Assembly (NCBI GenBank): GCA_040437565.1
Contig: JBDOQK010000031.1
Location: forward strand, 1-64,000
Origin: Albugo candida
Taxonomy: Eukaryota; Oomycota; Peronosporomycetes; Albuginales
Direction: 5' to 3'
Length of the DNA: 64,000 nt
Position 1 is the stretch's first letter, and each line of letters starts with the position of its first letter. Both the position numbers and the translations under genes were made by a program. This document shows, piece by piece, positions 35,201 through 46,400 of the stretch. A model generated the notes under the pieces. It did not search any database. It had not been told where the DNA came from and saw nothing but the letters and a program-made list of their open reading frames with translations.

Positions 35201-36964
35201 GCGTATTTTGACAATGAGTGCGTAGGTTTGGGCTGTTTTACGGCATCTTGTCGGTATTGCAAGCTGGACACAAGTATCGCTACGGTGCCCTTCTTTCCAT
35301 GTCCGTTTGAATTTCAGGTGGCCAAATCACGACTGAACAATACTCTGTCAAGTACACTTGTGGATACCTCCTCTACACAACGCAATGACTCGGATGGAAA
35401 TCCTTTGGATTATTCGTTTGGCAATGCGAAAATATCAATTCCCGGAAATGTCGATACGAATGTATTGGTTTGGAATACACTCAGCAAGAACAAAGATACT
35501 TCCTGTAGCGTTCTTGTCTCTCGTGGAGACATGCAAGTGGGTGTGAGTGCTATCAATGATTCGCTGTGTTCGCAGGGAGGTCTTGGCTGCTTTACGCTCC
35601 AGTGCCGTTTTTGTAAGACAAGAGATACTGAGCAATCGAATCACTTTTATAGCTGTTCAACAGCAACAATATTGGAGGGTGAGACTGGCAATATCGATGA
35701 GGATACGCTTCGAGATACTTGTTGGAAATTTGCATCACGAGGAGACCTGAAGGCTGGTGTCACCTGTCTAACCGATGCACGTTGTAAAACTGGTGGCTTA
35801 GGCTGTATCTCTGATTCCTGCCGCTTTTGCAGAGTTTTCAATTCGACTCAAGGAAGTCCGTATATGGCGTGTGAGCAGGTGATACAAACTCGAAATGGTT
35901 CACAAGTTGATCTCCCAATAGTGAACAAGGCAATTACAATCGATCGATGTCGTAGTCTAGTTTCCTCGGGAGACATTGCTGCTGGCATATCAGCTCTTTG
36001 GGATGAAACATGCAACTCTGGTGGTCTCGGTTGCTTCAATTCGGAATGCCGTTTCTGCGCTACGTTTCGATCCACTCAATCCGATACGTTCCATAATTGT
36101 GCTGCGTTGAAGCCTATGATCGGCAATCAGTCGACTGGCTCCTTGACAGAGACCGCAAAGGCTTCGAATCAAGTATCGCTGAATGTGGTATCACCGGTAG
36201 ATTCATGCACTCGTCTGAGCACTATTGCTCAGAAAAAGGCTGGGGTCTTTACTGTCACCGATTATACATGCTCAAACAAAGCCGAACCGATTGATCGTGA
36301 CCGGCACTGTGTGACACCTTCATGTAGGCAATGCAGGCTACCCGGACATAGATCGCATACCGCTGGCCTGGAAATTTGCCCGCTTACGGTGGAGCACTAT
36401 CTACTGAGGCGATCGGTGCGTACAAGTGAGGAGTGTGCGGATGCTGTATCGTTTGCAGACTCACGAGAAGGAGTTTCTGCACAGTATGATACCAATTGCG
36501 CTCGGAATCGAACGAGTATTCCATCCGCGTCGCAAGAAAGCTGTTTTGCAACACTTTTATGTAGATTCTGTCAATTTAGAGAAACAGCACGCAGCAGGAA
36601 ACTTGTTCATTGCTCGGATCGTGAAACTTTCCATCATCTACCCAGTTCAAGTGATATCACGCCACAAAGCATCAAAGATTCAAGTCGAGAAAGCGGTAAA
36701 GCCACATTCGATCAGCGGGTGAATGGATACGCCATATCAAATACTAACGAAAGGCGCGATAGTACGAGAGCAAATCTCCGCTTCCTTTCGGTAGTTGTGT
36801 GCGGATTAGCTGTTGGATGTGTTGTGGGTGTTTTCGCGTACAAGTTGAGAAGGTATCACTCTGCTCGACATAATCAGGTCTTTGATTTGCCGACATCCGC
36901 AGACGTCGATCAGCAGAATTGTAGTGGTGTGAATCATGAAGGTAGCACACATGTGAAGCTTTAA
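32219..36964 (+). CDS. G8-domain/beta-helix surface protein with six-cysteine modules
   Basis: Starts at ATG 32219 with a signal peptide (MDVRQLSRFLVFMAWSAHA). The N-terminal half is a G8 domain (IWEDHVEMGDHIVATG ... GVGGHMMIMEG) followed by right-handed beta-helix repeats (HNSNFRAITVHGTQNVLVQG), the layout of CEMIP, TMEM2 and fibrocystin-like proteins; some of those cleave or bind hyaluronan, but the substrate here is unknown. From about 35155 there are six cysteine modules: three match C-x20-C-x6-C-x4-C-x2-C-x13-C exactly, the first and the last two are divergent. A transmembrane segment (VVVCGLAVGCVVGVFAY) and a 40-residue tail end the protein. Nominal length 1581; removing the 297-base assembly duplicate plus gap gives 1482, in frame. 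Same module as the gene at 7598-13611. Confidence 0.88.
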   Translation: MDVRQLSRFLVFMAWSAHAATIWEDHVEMGDHIVATGSTLVLRGLNRVEGQLLIQHGASVSVDPGRDAVLIVSGIQVNGSFLIGNATHPYIRKAIIHIACNPTLSKWNEQRKGIVVHRGGWIGLFGKKGSSRHTWTRLYDHAYKGTTILRFDVPEDWDIGDEISIASTDFDPHQTEKRTIREIDGNVVQVDIPLDFTHFGRITENVDQRAEVALLTRSIVFQGCYEKNAALIGVGGHMMIMEGFYRAQIQGVEIRNFGQADKIGRYPIHFHMAGYVPDGTFIRYTAIHNSNFRAITVHGTQNVLVQGNVAFNITGHAVMLEDGAESENVFSDNCIMLVLEKTSGERLGSDTSIALSAFYITNTNNTFTRNTVVGVEGSGFWIHTRLNVKGLSFATGMYDDVHPYLIPIKEIRNNFVHSTKVGFRIESPDLDGDDIPRQISYSPPYTYMPVLIPSIDMFTVHHSREGGWFRIYRLIVNEWIVSDCTEGIQVLAQGNTPTFITEAFIRNSLFVGSSSNRGNLLMTPWQRINFIENRSESAIDRSLGDRMGIKLYDGPLFLEDTKFMNWVSAPCLNYYIPAIGARQYNTFAMSTLTHSRNVTFEKTDHRYFISDRDSDGGKTTTMLDEDGSVTGYRGSTLLPYWEFYSTIQCREASSWRLVCPHXXXXXXXXXXXXXXXXXXXXXXXXXXXXXXXXXXNVTFEKTDHRYFISDRDSDGGKTTTMLDEDGSVTGYRGSTLLPYWEFYSTIQCREASSWRLVCPHRYVNLDVIATDISQDKNRYGELIVYRNNVNESSRTAPLLTFQGQYIPISNGWLYHPIVSPGAYYTLRFTKMTPQQISLIISWADATDQVEISIIYPYDTLILNLTTQHGESLSTTTNLGVCRNCYTYDSNSQILRFNIAQEYERPSQGSACPIDGCVTVTILAALPNSAYVTEDTTIRTLEKTKRVEIEESTWIQKRLQRRDAMEQAMEEIKWCALVDPCIELVDVGNYRNGIMAYFDNECVGLGCFTASCRYCKLDTSIATVPFFPCPFEFQVAKSRLNNTLSSTLVDTSSTQRNDSDGNPLDYSFGNAKISIPGNVDTNVLVWNTLSKNKDTSCSVLVSRGDMQVGVSAINDSLCSQGGLGCFTLQCRFCKTRDTEQSNHFYSCSTATILEGETGNIDEDTLRDTCWKFASRGDLKAGVTCLTDARCKTGGLGCISDSCRFCRVFNSTQGSPYMACEQVIQTRNGSQVDLPIVNKAITIDRCRSLVSSGDIAAGISALWDETCNSGGLGCFNSECRFCATFRSTQSDTFHNCAALKPMIGNQSTGSLTETAKASNQVSLNVVSPVDSCTRLSTIAQKKAGVFTVTDYTCSNKAEPIDRDRHCVTPSCRQCRLPGHRSHTAGLEICPLTVEHYLLRRSVRTSEECADAVSFADSREGVSAQYDTNCARNRTSIPSASQESCFATLLCRFCQFRETARSRKLVHCSDRETFHHLPSSSDITPQSIKDSSRESGKATFDQRVNGYAISNTNERRDSTRANLRFLSVVVCGLAVGCVVGVFAYKLRRYHSARHNQVFDLPTSADVDQQNCSGVNHEGSTHVKL
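34005..34498. repeat. Assembly duplication around gap 34202-34301 (197 bp)
   Basis: Bases 34005-34201 recur at 34302-34498 across exactly 100 N. Because 197 plus 100 equals 297, the insertion keeps the G8 gene in frame by chance and would wrongly lengthen its protein by 99 residues. Confidence 0.95.
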
Positions 36965-37105
36965 CGCTCCACGTTGAGGCCAATTCCAAGATGGGTCACA
37001 TAATGATGGATTGGCGACACCCCGAGACTCGCGATAGATACTTTGCGTCGATGTAAAAAAGTAAACTTTGAGAATTGAAGGCTGAGCTTGTGGATTGAAA
37101 GCAAT

Positions 37106-39513
37106 TCAAATCTTAACGTCTACAAAGTCCTGCAACTTCTTCCATACGCTACTTGGAAGCGAAAACGCTTTCATCTCATTTTGAAAAGTTGCTAGAAGAC
37201 GTGCTAATGTTTTTTCGATACCTAAAATCAGCATAGTTTTCGTTACATTAGACCACAGTTGCACCGCTACTTCACGTACCTCTCTGCAAAACAACTATAT
37301 CAGCAGTGAATTGTGTAGAGTCAAGTTGAGAGCACTCGTAGTGTGATAAATAACTTTCGAGGGCGCTTTGGCAATCCATTAAGGAGCAAAGCGCTGCCGC
37401 AATTGTATGCTATCATCAACGTGAGGCAACTGAGCAATACGAAGAAAAAAAGAGTAACAAGTTACTTTGGCACTTCCTTGTGTATCTTCTCTTCGTGACT
37501 TGATAAGAAGTGACCCCAAAGTATACTGCGTTTGCAAAACTTCCTGAGAACATTTCGATTAGCATGCAGTCCGCTACTACTGGACGAGCACGTACCTCGA
37601 TGTTGAAAAACACAGAATCTCTGGCCTGATGTAGGAGACACGCCCGAATCGCAAATTGGAGGTGATAATTAACAAACCCTCGTAGTTTGGACACTGTTTG
37701 ACACGAAGCGATTCTAAGGTTTGCAAGATGCGGATTCCGATCAAGTAAAATGAGTGGATGAATATTGCTTTGATGATTCATGAAACGAATCAGCGCCGCT
37801 ACCGACTTTTCCAGCTCCTTGGATTTTTCGTCTTCATCTTCGCCGTGTTGTCTAAACAAATCTGTGTATGTCTGCAATGAAAGTGTGAAACTATCCAGGA
37901 TACCCGTAGTGATACTAAAGCATGCATTCCACGATTCCGAATCAAGGTAAAGATCTTTACGCCAATGGGATCGAAATTGGCTGATTTTTTTTACTTCATT
38001 GATCCATACACTCGCTTCCAGATTATCAAGAGCCTGAAAATCGATTGGAGTCAAACTGAATGCTGGCTTTTGGCCTATTTCTCCGATGGCAAGTAGCCCT
38101 CTGATCTTCTTCATACGCTCTTGTAAAGCCACAACATAATGCTTTGATGGATTTTCTGTCTCTATGGCAATACCAGTGGCCCATTTCGCAATAAAGAGCG
38201 ATTGAAGCGTCGGAAATTCCTTGTTCAAGCGATAGAGATTATCACGTGCCCAATCCAGTAAAACTTGCCAGCATCTTGTGCGATCTAAATCATTATTTCT
38301 TTCAAAAGCCCAAGTCCGATAGAATGATGATTTGAGCAGCGACATTGCACAAAGCTGCGAAAAAAGTTCAAAGAAGCTGCTGAGGATGTAAGAAACACAA
38401 GAAAGCCACGTTCGAGTCGGTGCGTGCTGTGATAAAGAGCCAAAAAATACCAGAGTGGGGTATCCAATCAATGCACAACGCCAACACTGTAAAGCGTGTC
38501 GCTGCGTCTGAGCTTTCAACGTCACGAATGCATTTGCTTGCATTGGTGAAGTGCCAAAATACGTTTCTCTGCTTAGGAATAAGTAAGTAGAGATGCAGGA
38601 AGATAGTATCACACCCATGCCATCAGGCACGACAAAATCATCCGTTAGCAGGTACCGCATCGCCCATTTCCAAACCCACGAGTGCGCAATCGATAAAGCC
38701 CAAATAATCATCAGTTGTGGCTCTTGATAAAATTGCATGAAAGCATGCACGAATGAAGTTACTACAGCGTCCACAAACCCAAATTCTACCCGAATCGGTG
38801 AAAATAGAAACTCATATCTTCGAGGAGTAGGTAACACGATAAATCGCACGAGCACAAAAAGAAATGACAGGACGCCAAGAAAGGTGCACGTCAGCAAGCA
38901 TTGAATAAACTTNNNNNNNNNNNNNNNNNNNNNNNNNNNNNNNNNNNNNNNNNNNNNNNNNNNNNNNNNNNNNNNNNNNNNNNNNNNNNNNNNNNNNNNN
39001 NNNNNNNNNNNNCCGCATCGCCCATTTCCAAACCCACGAGTGCGCAATCGATAAAGCCCAAATAATCATCAGTTGTGGTTCTTGATAAAATTGCATGGAA
39101 GCATGCACGAATGAAGTTACTACAGCTTCCACAAACCCAAATTCTACCCGAATCGGTGAAAATAGAAACTCATATCTTCGAGGAGTAGGTAACACGATAA
39201 ATCGCACGAGCACAAAAAGAAATGACAGGACGCCAAGAAAGGTGCACGTCAGCAAGCATTGAATAAACTTCAAATCTTGATGCGTCATCATCGAACCAAT
39301 CCAACAAAGCAGTAATAGTGGAATTGTGACAGAACCGAGCACCAAAACGATAAGGCCACGTAATGCTTGCCGAATGTGGATCTGGAAGAACGGGTAGGGC
39401 CAAGCCATGTCAATCAAATCGAAGGCATTGTTACATTTTATCCCGTGAAATGTAGAGCGTTGAAAGAAATACTGAAGTGCTTGCAGAACTTCCCAAGTAT
39501 GCAAAATTCCCAT
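37106..39513 (-). CDS. NDC1: Nucleoporin NDC1-like multi-pass membrane protein
   Basis: Probable pore-membrane nucleoporin that anchors nuclear pore complexes. ATG at 39513 (MGILHTWEV); an upstream exon is possible. Model with one overlap copy removed: 39513..39013, then 38654..37527, then 37283..37106; the last join (GTATAC donor, TTGCAG acceptor) adds REVREVAVQLW to the stop at 37106. The intron there is 243 nt, long for this window, and may hide another exon. About six hydrophobic spans lie in the first half; the soluble second half has RACLLHQARD and a helical end, which recall NDC1 C-termini. Overall topology fits NDC1, but sequence identity is low and the assignment is tentative. Confidence 0.6.
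38655..39270. repeat. Assembly duplication around gap 38913-39012 (258 bp, 3 differences)
   Basis: Bases 38655-38912 and 39013-39270 are the same sequence except at three positions (ggctc/ggttc, gaaagc/ggaagc, gcgtcc/gcttcc). Two of them change residues (D/E and F/S). Unlike the other pairs this looks like two alleles left apart by the assembler. Confidence 0.93.
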
Positions 39514-39871
39514 GAGCTTTATTTGATTGGCAATTAACAATAGCGTATTTCTGCGTAATATACCGAAAACTCGACAGTATCATTGTAAAGCGAATAGAAA
39601 GAATTAATCGAGACGAGAGTGCCCCTTACTCGGCATTTTTTCTCAATCCGATTTATTTATACTACAATGACTGTCAGGCCACGCCAACACGGTCTGACAA
39701 CCAGAATGAGTGAAATAAGCAATGATGTACTCGAATCGTAGTCGACAATGCAGCTAAGTGACGAAGTATTGAATAAAGTTTATAGTATCCACATTTATCG
39801 CATGAACCGCTAGTAACCACCAATCTTGTGGTAGTTATTCGCAATCAGAGTCCGAGTTAGTAAAAGGTATC
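39514..39871. other. Divergent intergenic region, no gene seen
   Basis: This 358-bp stretch separates the divergent NDC1-like and zinc-finger genes and probably contains both promoters. No open frame or repeat worth naming is visible. Confidence 0.5.
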
Positions 39872-40450
39872 ATGAGCTACAACAAGCGAGAAAGCCATTC
39901 AGTTCAGAGATTTTGCAGATGCATACAATGCAAATACGCTCTTTATATCAACAAAACGTCAACGACATACCGCTGCAACTTTGCTGGTTGCTATTCCCAC
40001 TTTGACGACTTCTTAGACTTTCTTGAGCATCAAGAAGTAAATCATGGGTTTATTGCCCCTCATACAACTAAGACGCGATCAATTATATATAATCAACAGA
40101 CAGGTAGAGAGCCCTTACCACCTTTCACGGTGTATATAGGGCAGCAATTCATTCGTCCATGGATTCATCCAGTTCGATGGACAATGGATCGCGTGGAGGA
40201 AGAATCTGCGACGCTGATTGCCCAACTGGAGCGCACAATGAAGCCAAACCGATTTTTTATATATAGAGTATTTGAAGAGGCCAAGAAAATTGTCGAAGAT
40301 GGAGATGTATCATTAGAGTCCCAGTACCAAGCGGCTTTAGACTTTTACAATTCATCTCTGACGCATCCCACGGCAGTGACTGATGATAATGAGGAAGTGA
40401 TTGCACCTGTTGGAATGGGTCATAATTGGCTTTCGTCTCGAGTTGCATGA
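39872..40450 (+). CDS. Small zinc-finger protein, unknown function
   Basis: Intronless, 192 residues. Near the N-terminus is a C2H2-like finger, YRCNFAGCYSHFDDFLDFLE followed by HQEVNHG (about residues 42-68), preceded by CRCIQCKYAL, which could add another cysteine pair. The rest, with IGQQFIRPWIHPVRWTMDRV and a helical region, matches nothing I recognise. The ATG at 39872 is preceded by an AT-rich stretch. Short length and one finger leave DNA-, RNA- or protein-binding all possible. It is the last clear gene before the gene-poor region. Confidence 0.6.
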   Translation: MSYNKRESHSVQRFCRCIQCKYALYINKTSTTYRCNFAGCYSHFDDFLDFLEHQEVNHGFIAPHTTKTRSIIYNQQTGREPLPPFTVYIGQQFIRPWIHPVRWTMDRVEEESATLIAQLERTMKPNRFFIYRVFEEAKKIVEDGDVSLESQYQAALDFYNSSLTHPTAVTDDNEEVIAPVGMGHNWLSSRVA

Positions 40451-43400
40451 TCATATACTGGTCAAATGGATGCTACCAATGTTATAGGTGATCATGAAGA
40501 AAGCTGTCTAACATACAAATATATAACCATTTGTCTGGTTTATTCGACTTACACGCACATATCCAAGCCTGACGAAAAGACGCGGTGTACTGAGTCGGCT
40601 TAAGCTAAAGAAAATTTATGCAACTGTGGGGTCTATTCGCTCAACGTCATTACATCATTCCGAAATGCATATGCGAGTGACTGTTTTAACCCTGGGGAAG
40701 CTGTTCGAAAATGACAATGACTAGTATCTACAGCTGCAACGGGTACATGCAAGTCATATGCATCGAGATAAAACCAACAACATAGTGGTACATGTCAGAC
40801 TTTGGTGGTGACAATAGGTGCAAGACTACTTCACATATCGACAATTCGTCGATGCTTCTTTCTGAACTTCGGCGTAGAGCGTTTGTAATATGCGGAGAAT
40901 TTTTTTGACCTTATAAAATGCCCCTTCATTTGGGCACGAAGCAGCAGCGTTAGGGACAACCCTTTCATCAAGGCACTCATTATACTAGCGCCTCCCTTGA
41001 CTTTCGGATTCTAAAACTACTACAAGAAAAAGTAAGATATGTTTGGCTCAAAAGTCCATGCTTTGGAAAACCAATCACCGCAGCTGTGTCTCCTGATTCT
41101 CAAGTACTTTACTAGCCGTATCTGGTACACATCATCCAAAATATGCGTTTTCCGGATCTGATGGTGAATCTTCCGTGTACCACAGTTGATTGCTGAGTGT
41201 GTTTGTGCTGCACTGTAGCTGGACTAAAACACGAAATCTCGAACAATCGTCAAATGTTGCAGGATGGAACTGAGAAGTGCATCTTTCAATCCTTACAAAA
41301 CTGAAGATGAATTACTCTGCATTTGTTAAATCGCTTGCACCATCTCGCTGTGCTCGAACGGGTCGAGAATGGTATTGTTCTTCTGTAATCCAGCAGAGCC
41401 GAATTCTAAGCTACTCGGCTGTTTCAATAGCACCCCAATAATACTTAAAATTCCTCTACATTCCTCTATGACTTCGATAACTTCGATGTCACAGAGCCAA
41501 TTTTTTTCCTTGTAATTTTTGGAGCATCAGGCGATGGATGGCAAGAAGTATTTCAAGAGCAAATGTAATGCATGGAGACGGTCTTTATTCGTAACGGAAT
41601 GATCTCAACCTTATTCCTGTGTGCCAATCGAGCTGTTATAGCTTTCTTTACATGCTGAGCATATATTTACCAGAAATACAACTTTATTGTGCAGTCTTTT
41701 GTCCGAACGCCGGGAAATTTACTTCTAGTTTTTACATTCGAGCTTCCCACATCTTCTACGATTCGAAGTCTTCCGTGATTGTTACATCACCGAACTCGCT
41801 TCCATCTCGATTTCTTCGACAGCTTCAGGATATTGGAATACACGTGTTGGGATAAATTTGAGACACTCGTACGGATAATATTCCACAAATCGAAAATCTG
41901 ACTAAAAACGCTAAATGATCTTTTGCATGTATACCATTTGTATAGCTCTTCTGACACGCAGAGCGAACTTGCCAGCTCCAGTTATGGTATTGAGACTAAT
42001 GTACTGAATTCCCCATCGTCTACCACACTTGATTGCGAAAACCGGTCCAAACACGCTGCTAGGCTTGATTCGTGTCGAATTATTCCACTCGAAGCACGAT
42101 AGCAAAATCGAGCGGTGTACGTTCTAAATAAGCCGCCACTGCGATTTTGAGCTAGATGCAATAAAGCTTTTTTCACGTCATTGACAGAAATATGCAACGC
42201 TCTTCTGATTGTAAAAGACTCCGGAGTGAATGTAGCTGATTGTGTTGATGAAACTTGATTTCTTACAAACAACTTTTCATGAGTTTCAATAGAATGTGTT
42301 CGATAGAAAAATATTCTCCCCGTGACCTGTGGTATCGTCCCATGTTGAAAATGTACAGATGACGCTAGCATTTACGGTAAAGTGGACCACCAACTATCAT
42401 TGTTCAATCATTGCGTATCGAGATATATCCGCAAGTAAGAATCGATGATAACTCATCGATGTTATTGCAGGGGTTCTCGTCTCATTCCCCTTCAACGATT
42501 ACATTGCTTTTGAATTGTTCTGCAACGGTCATATAATAGCTACAGAACTGATACTTGGTTTATATAATGGGCGTCATGATCGTTTGTGCACAGCTTAGAT
42601 GCCGTTCACATGAGAAGCAACTCGATCGACGCAATAGTTATTCTTAGATGGATTTCTTCGTAACTTAGCGCCGAAGCTAACTTCTACAGAGAGTAAGTCG
42701 GTAGAAGAGATGAAGTAGTTTATCTTTCTTCAACAAAACAGCGCAACAGTCCACGTCTCGCTCAGTGATCCAGAAATCCCTACTACGAGAGCGAGAAGGT
42801 GAATGGAATATGTCTAAATCATCAATCATTAGTCTAAGAATTTGGGTATGTTTATCCGATGATTGGTCCGCATTATGACTGGATTGCGTTCATAGCCGAT
42901 ATGCTCTTCATAGCCTTAATATTAGATATCAAGAAGCAAGGCAATTTCTTCCCAATCACCACCAATAAAGGAGGAAAAGATTAATTGTGGATTCCACCGA
43001 GTCGACACAAATCCCAGCTTTTGGATATGTGCAAATCGTGATGTAAGCACCCTATTGATTTTAAGTAAAACATCAGTCCCGCTGATAAAATATGAAGAAA
43101 ATTCGTTTTCATTTTTAGGTGACGTCGTCGCGAACTTGTTGCTGACATTACTATAAGGACCTAAGAGCTCATTCAAAAATCGATCAAACTGCGTTGAAGC
43201 ACCATATAAGCTCGACTTTGTTGGTTCGATTGCATTGGGCGACATATAGGACGTAACCCACGCTTAGATTGAGAAAAACTACCGGCTGCGTCATATACTC
43301 GATATGGTAGTCGCTGCAGTACATACTCTGGCCAAATGTGATTAGGAGACATAATTATTTGATGTTTTTGATTGATGACTTGGTCGCAGACATTATCTCA

Positions 43401-46400
43401 CAGCCAAATAATACTTTCATCGGCACTGAAGAATGAGGCACCTGCTAATTTCTATCAAGTGGAACTCAGACAACTGAGTTCAACATCTGACCTGTTGGCT
43501 ACGTGTTCCCAAAAGGAGCTGGAGCACCATGGTCAGGAGAAAACCCAAATTTCGTACAGCAATGTTGACTAGTACAGGTGTCGAGTGTATGTTTGAAAAT
43601 ATCTCCAGTTTGCATGCATTAATGTCCCAAATGCTCAACTGAGATGTAATTGCAAGCGTTGGACGTACATCTCGTCTGTGAACTCAATGAGAGAAAAGTT
43701 ATGGCTTGAATGACAGCATTTTTTGGACTTGGATTATACCCGACATTTATTAAACGATTGTATCTCATTACCTAGTTGATTTTACTGGCAGATTCTATAA
43801 ATGTTGGCATGTTGCAATGTTAGCTCGCGCACGCCGTCGCCTTTTATCGAACACATGTGTGTGAGGCGGCGTATGTCTTTCTAGTCTCTGTACCGACACT
43901 CGTATTTTTTTGTAGCACACTTGACACTGTATTAATACATATACAATCAGGCCTAAAGAATAGGAGAATTACGAGCTAGATAACGCGTACCACGTCGCAC
44001 TGCAAGTTCATTACCAATAGCAGCCGGCGCGTAGAGTAGATCGTATCAATCCTGGATATCTTGGTTGAAGAACAGCTGTTTGACAGTTTATCGTCATGAA
44101 GGATGTGGTCGCCAATACGGTCGGATGCTCTCAACATCGAATTTACAGAGCCACAAGACAGGCTTTAATCAGCTCGGTAATGGTCTCATATGAGCCTCAA
44201 TTCGAGCACGTATTGGTATATGGAACAGTGCATTGCTAAGTGCTGCAAAGGCCAAAAAGAGAAAGACAAAATTATAGGTGAAAGACTATTACGACTTTCA
44301 TTTGGTAGGCATACATTACCACGCGTATTGTGTTACCAATAATATATCGTATCTTCATTTTTCGTTGATAAACTCGGCCAAGCCGATTGTGATAGCTGCT
44401 AGACGATACTTGCGGTGAGGTGAAGGAAATTTGTACTTGTACAATCATAAAGCCAAGGACATTAGTTGCTATCTTAATTCTGAGCTTTTGCTTTCACCAA
44501 TTTCCCAGTCATTATGCAAAATGGTGCTCCTCTGGTGATGTGAACATTATACATCCGGAAGCATTCAGGTATATGATGTTATGTAAGTGCTGAGGATTCA
44601 GCCGTAATCGCAGATGCTTCTAACTCTCTAAATCGACAAGACTATTGGTGCAACTCGAATAGTCCAGAAAGAAAAAACTTGAAATCGCGAAACGTGAACT
44701 TGGACCTTGGACATGATACAACACTTTACAATTCGAAATCAACATGTTCAATACAAAATCCGTCGATGGCCGCAAAGCATCCAAGAAATGAGACCTCCTG
44801 ATACATGCTTCTTCAAACTGAACCATATCACGTTTCCTCACATCACATGATATAAGGAGTGCTAATCTACCCTTCTCAGCGTTCAAAGACTCTCTTGTGA
44901 CTCAGGTAACTAGTTATGTATCTCCTGATTGAGCACTTGCGGTGGTTTGGATCGAAATGTCGGTATGGACAATCGTAATGACCGAACAAATGGGTCATTG
45001 TTGATAAGTCAAAGACTATGTGTTGAAACGAAATGCTTCACATAAACTGTACGAAAACATTCGGATGATTTGACGTCTCATCATGACCAGATCCTATTAC
45101 ACTCATTGGGCGTTGCTACTCCGCTCGGTTTTGCATTGATGTATGGACAACATTTGCTACTTCGCCATTCGAATTTTGATGTTTAGCTGTAAACATTGTC
45201 AACATACGAAATTTGACGCCTGTAGTACCAGAGAGGCAAATCGACAAAGCAGAATAATTTGCTGCTCTAGCGCTCCTTCACTGCTCTCCATAATCCATGA
45301 TTGATGCTGAATAAAAATCTTTGTATTATCGAATCTGACTCAGGTCGTTGTAAGTCGTCTGCGTGCCTTATTCTGCTCTGCTTCCGGATCATGTTGATCA
45401 TTTCGCATACAAAATGGGTCCTGTAGCAGCAAAATTTGTTCATTGGTGATCGCTAACTCGGAGATTTTATCGTTCCCATTGCTGTCTAAAGCATCGAAGA
45501 AGAGTGTACCTTAGTCATTTTCTGACTTCGGATCATTGCTTCTCCAGACCAAATGCTTGAAGCTGCGGTGTCGTTTTAAGGAAAGGAACGTACAAACACG
45601 GTCTGTAGCTTCATGCCTCATATTGGGAGTGCTGAGGCCACATGTCTTCCTCAAGCTCAGGTATCCCTCTTGATCATTCCGGCTTTCTTTTCATTCTACG
45701 GCCGATATTAGAGCGTAGGTGATGTAATTCTTGCTCTCCATCGAAGAGACTACAATCGCTTTATCTGGCTGCACATTATTCAATCCCCAAAAAATCGCTA
45801 TAATTCCTTTATGATTGCATTGACGTTTGATTCTCATTGTGAACTTTCACCATCGTGAGTTTGGTCTATGTAGTCTTCGTGACCATTTCGCTGATATCTT
45901 CGCATCGAACTTGTTCAAGACTGCACGTAGTCACTCGATCAAATACGAAACCCTCGTCATCACTCTCTTGCTATCGCACATGATCAAAGCAAGCATACAA
46001 AATGATCTCCTCTCTCAAAATGCATACTGCATGTGCATGTCTAGCCTTTTTGAAAGAGAAGCACAAGCTTCTTCATGTGCATGTACGCTTGCCGATCTTC
46101 TCAACTTGGGCTCCTTGTAAGCCCTAAAAACCTATTGCACGCAAGATTAGTCAAAGAATCTCCACGATTCTCTTGATCTGGTTCTAGTGTCCCATCCTGT
46201 GTAAGACTTGAAGTGTTTGCCGCAGAGTCTCGCTCGAATTGGCTCCTGTGGTCAATTTCTCTGTTGTTTCGCATTCCTACGAAGATTTGACAATGACGCG
46301 ACGTGATTCAAGACGAGTCCTCAATGTTTCTGTTGATTGCGACCGATTGTTCGGATGCGTTTGATTCTGACTTTCGTGCCAATCCGCTCGCACAGTATCA

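Noticed and set aside
41982-42371. 129-codon minus-strand frame
   Set aside because: Protein-like in places but no family resemblance and no resolved start or splice pattern; kept as part of the degenerate region.
42922-43245. 107-codon minus-strand frame with a protein-like upstream stretch (EYVLQRLPYRVYDAAGSF)
   Set aside because: Briefly considered as a mitochondrial complex III-type small subunit; the conserved residues of that family are not there.
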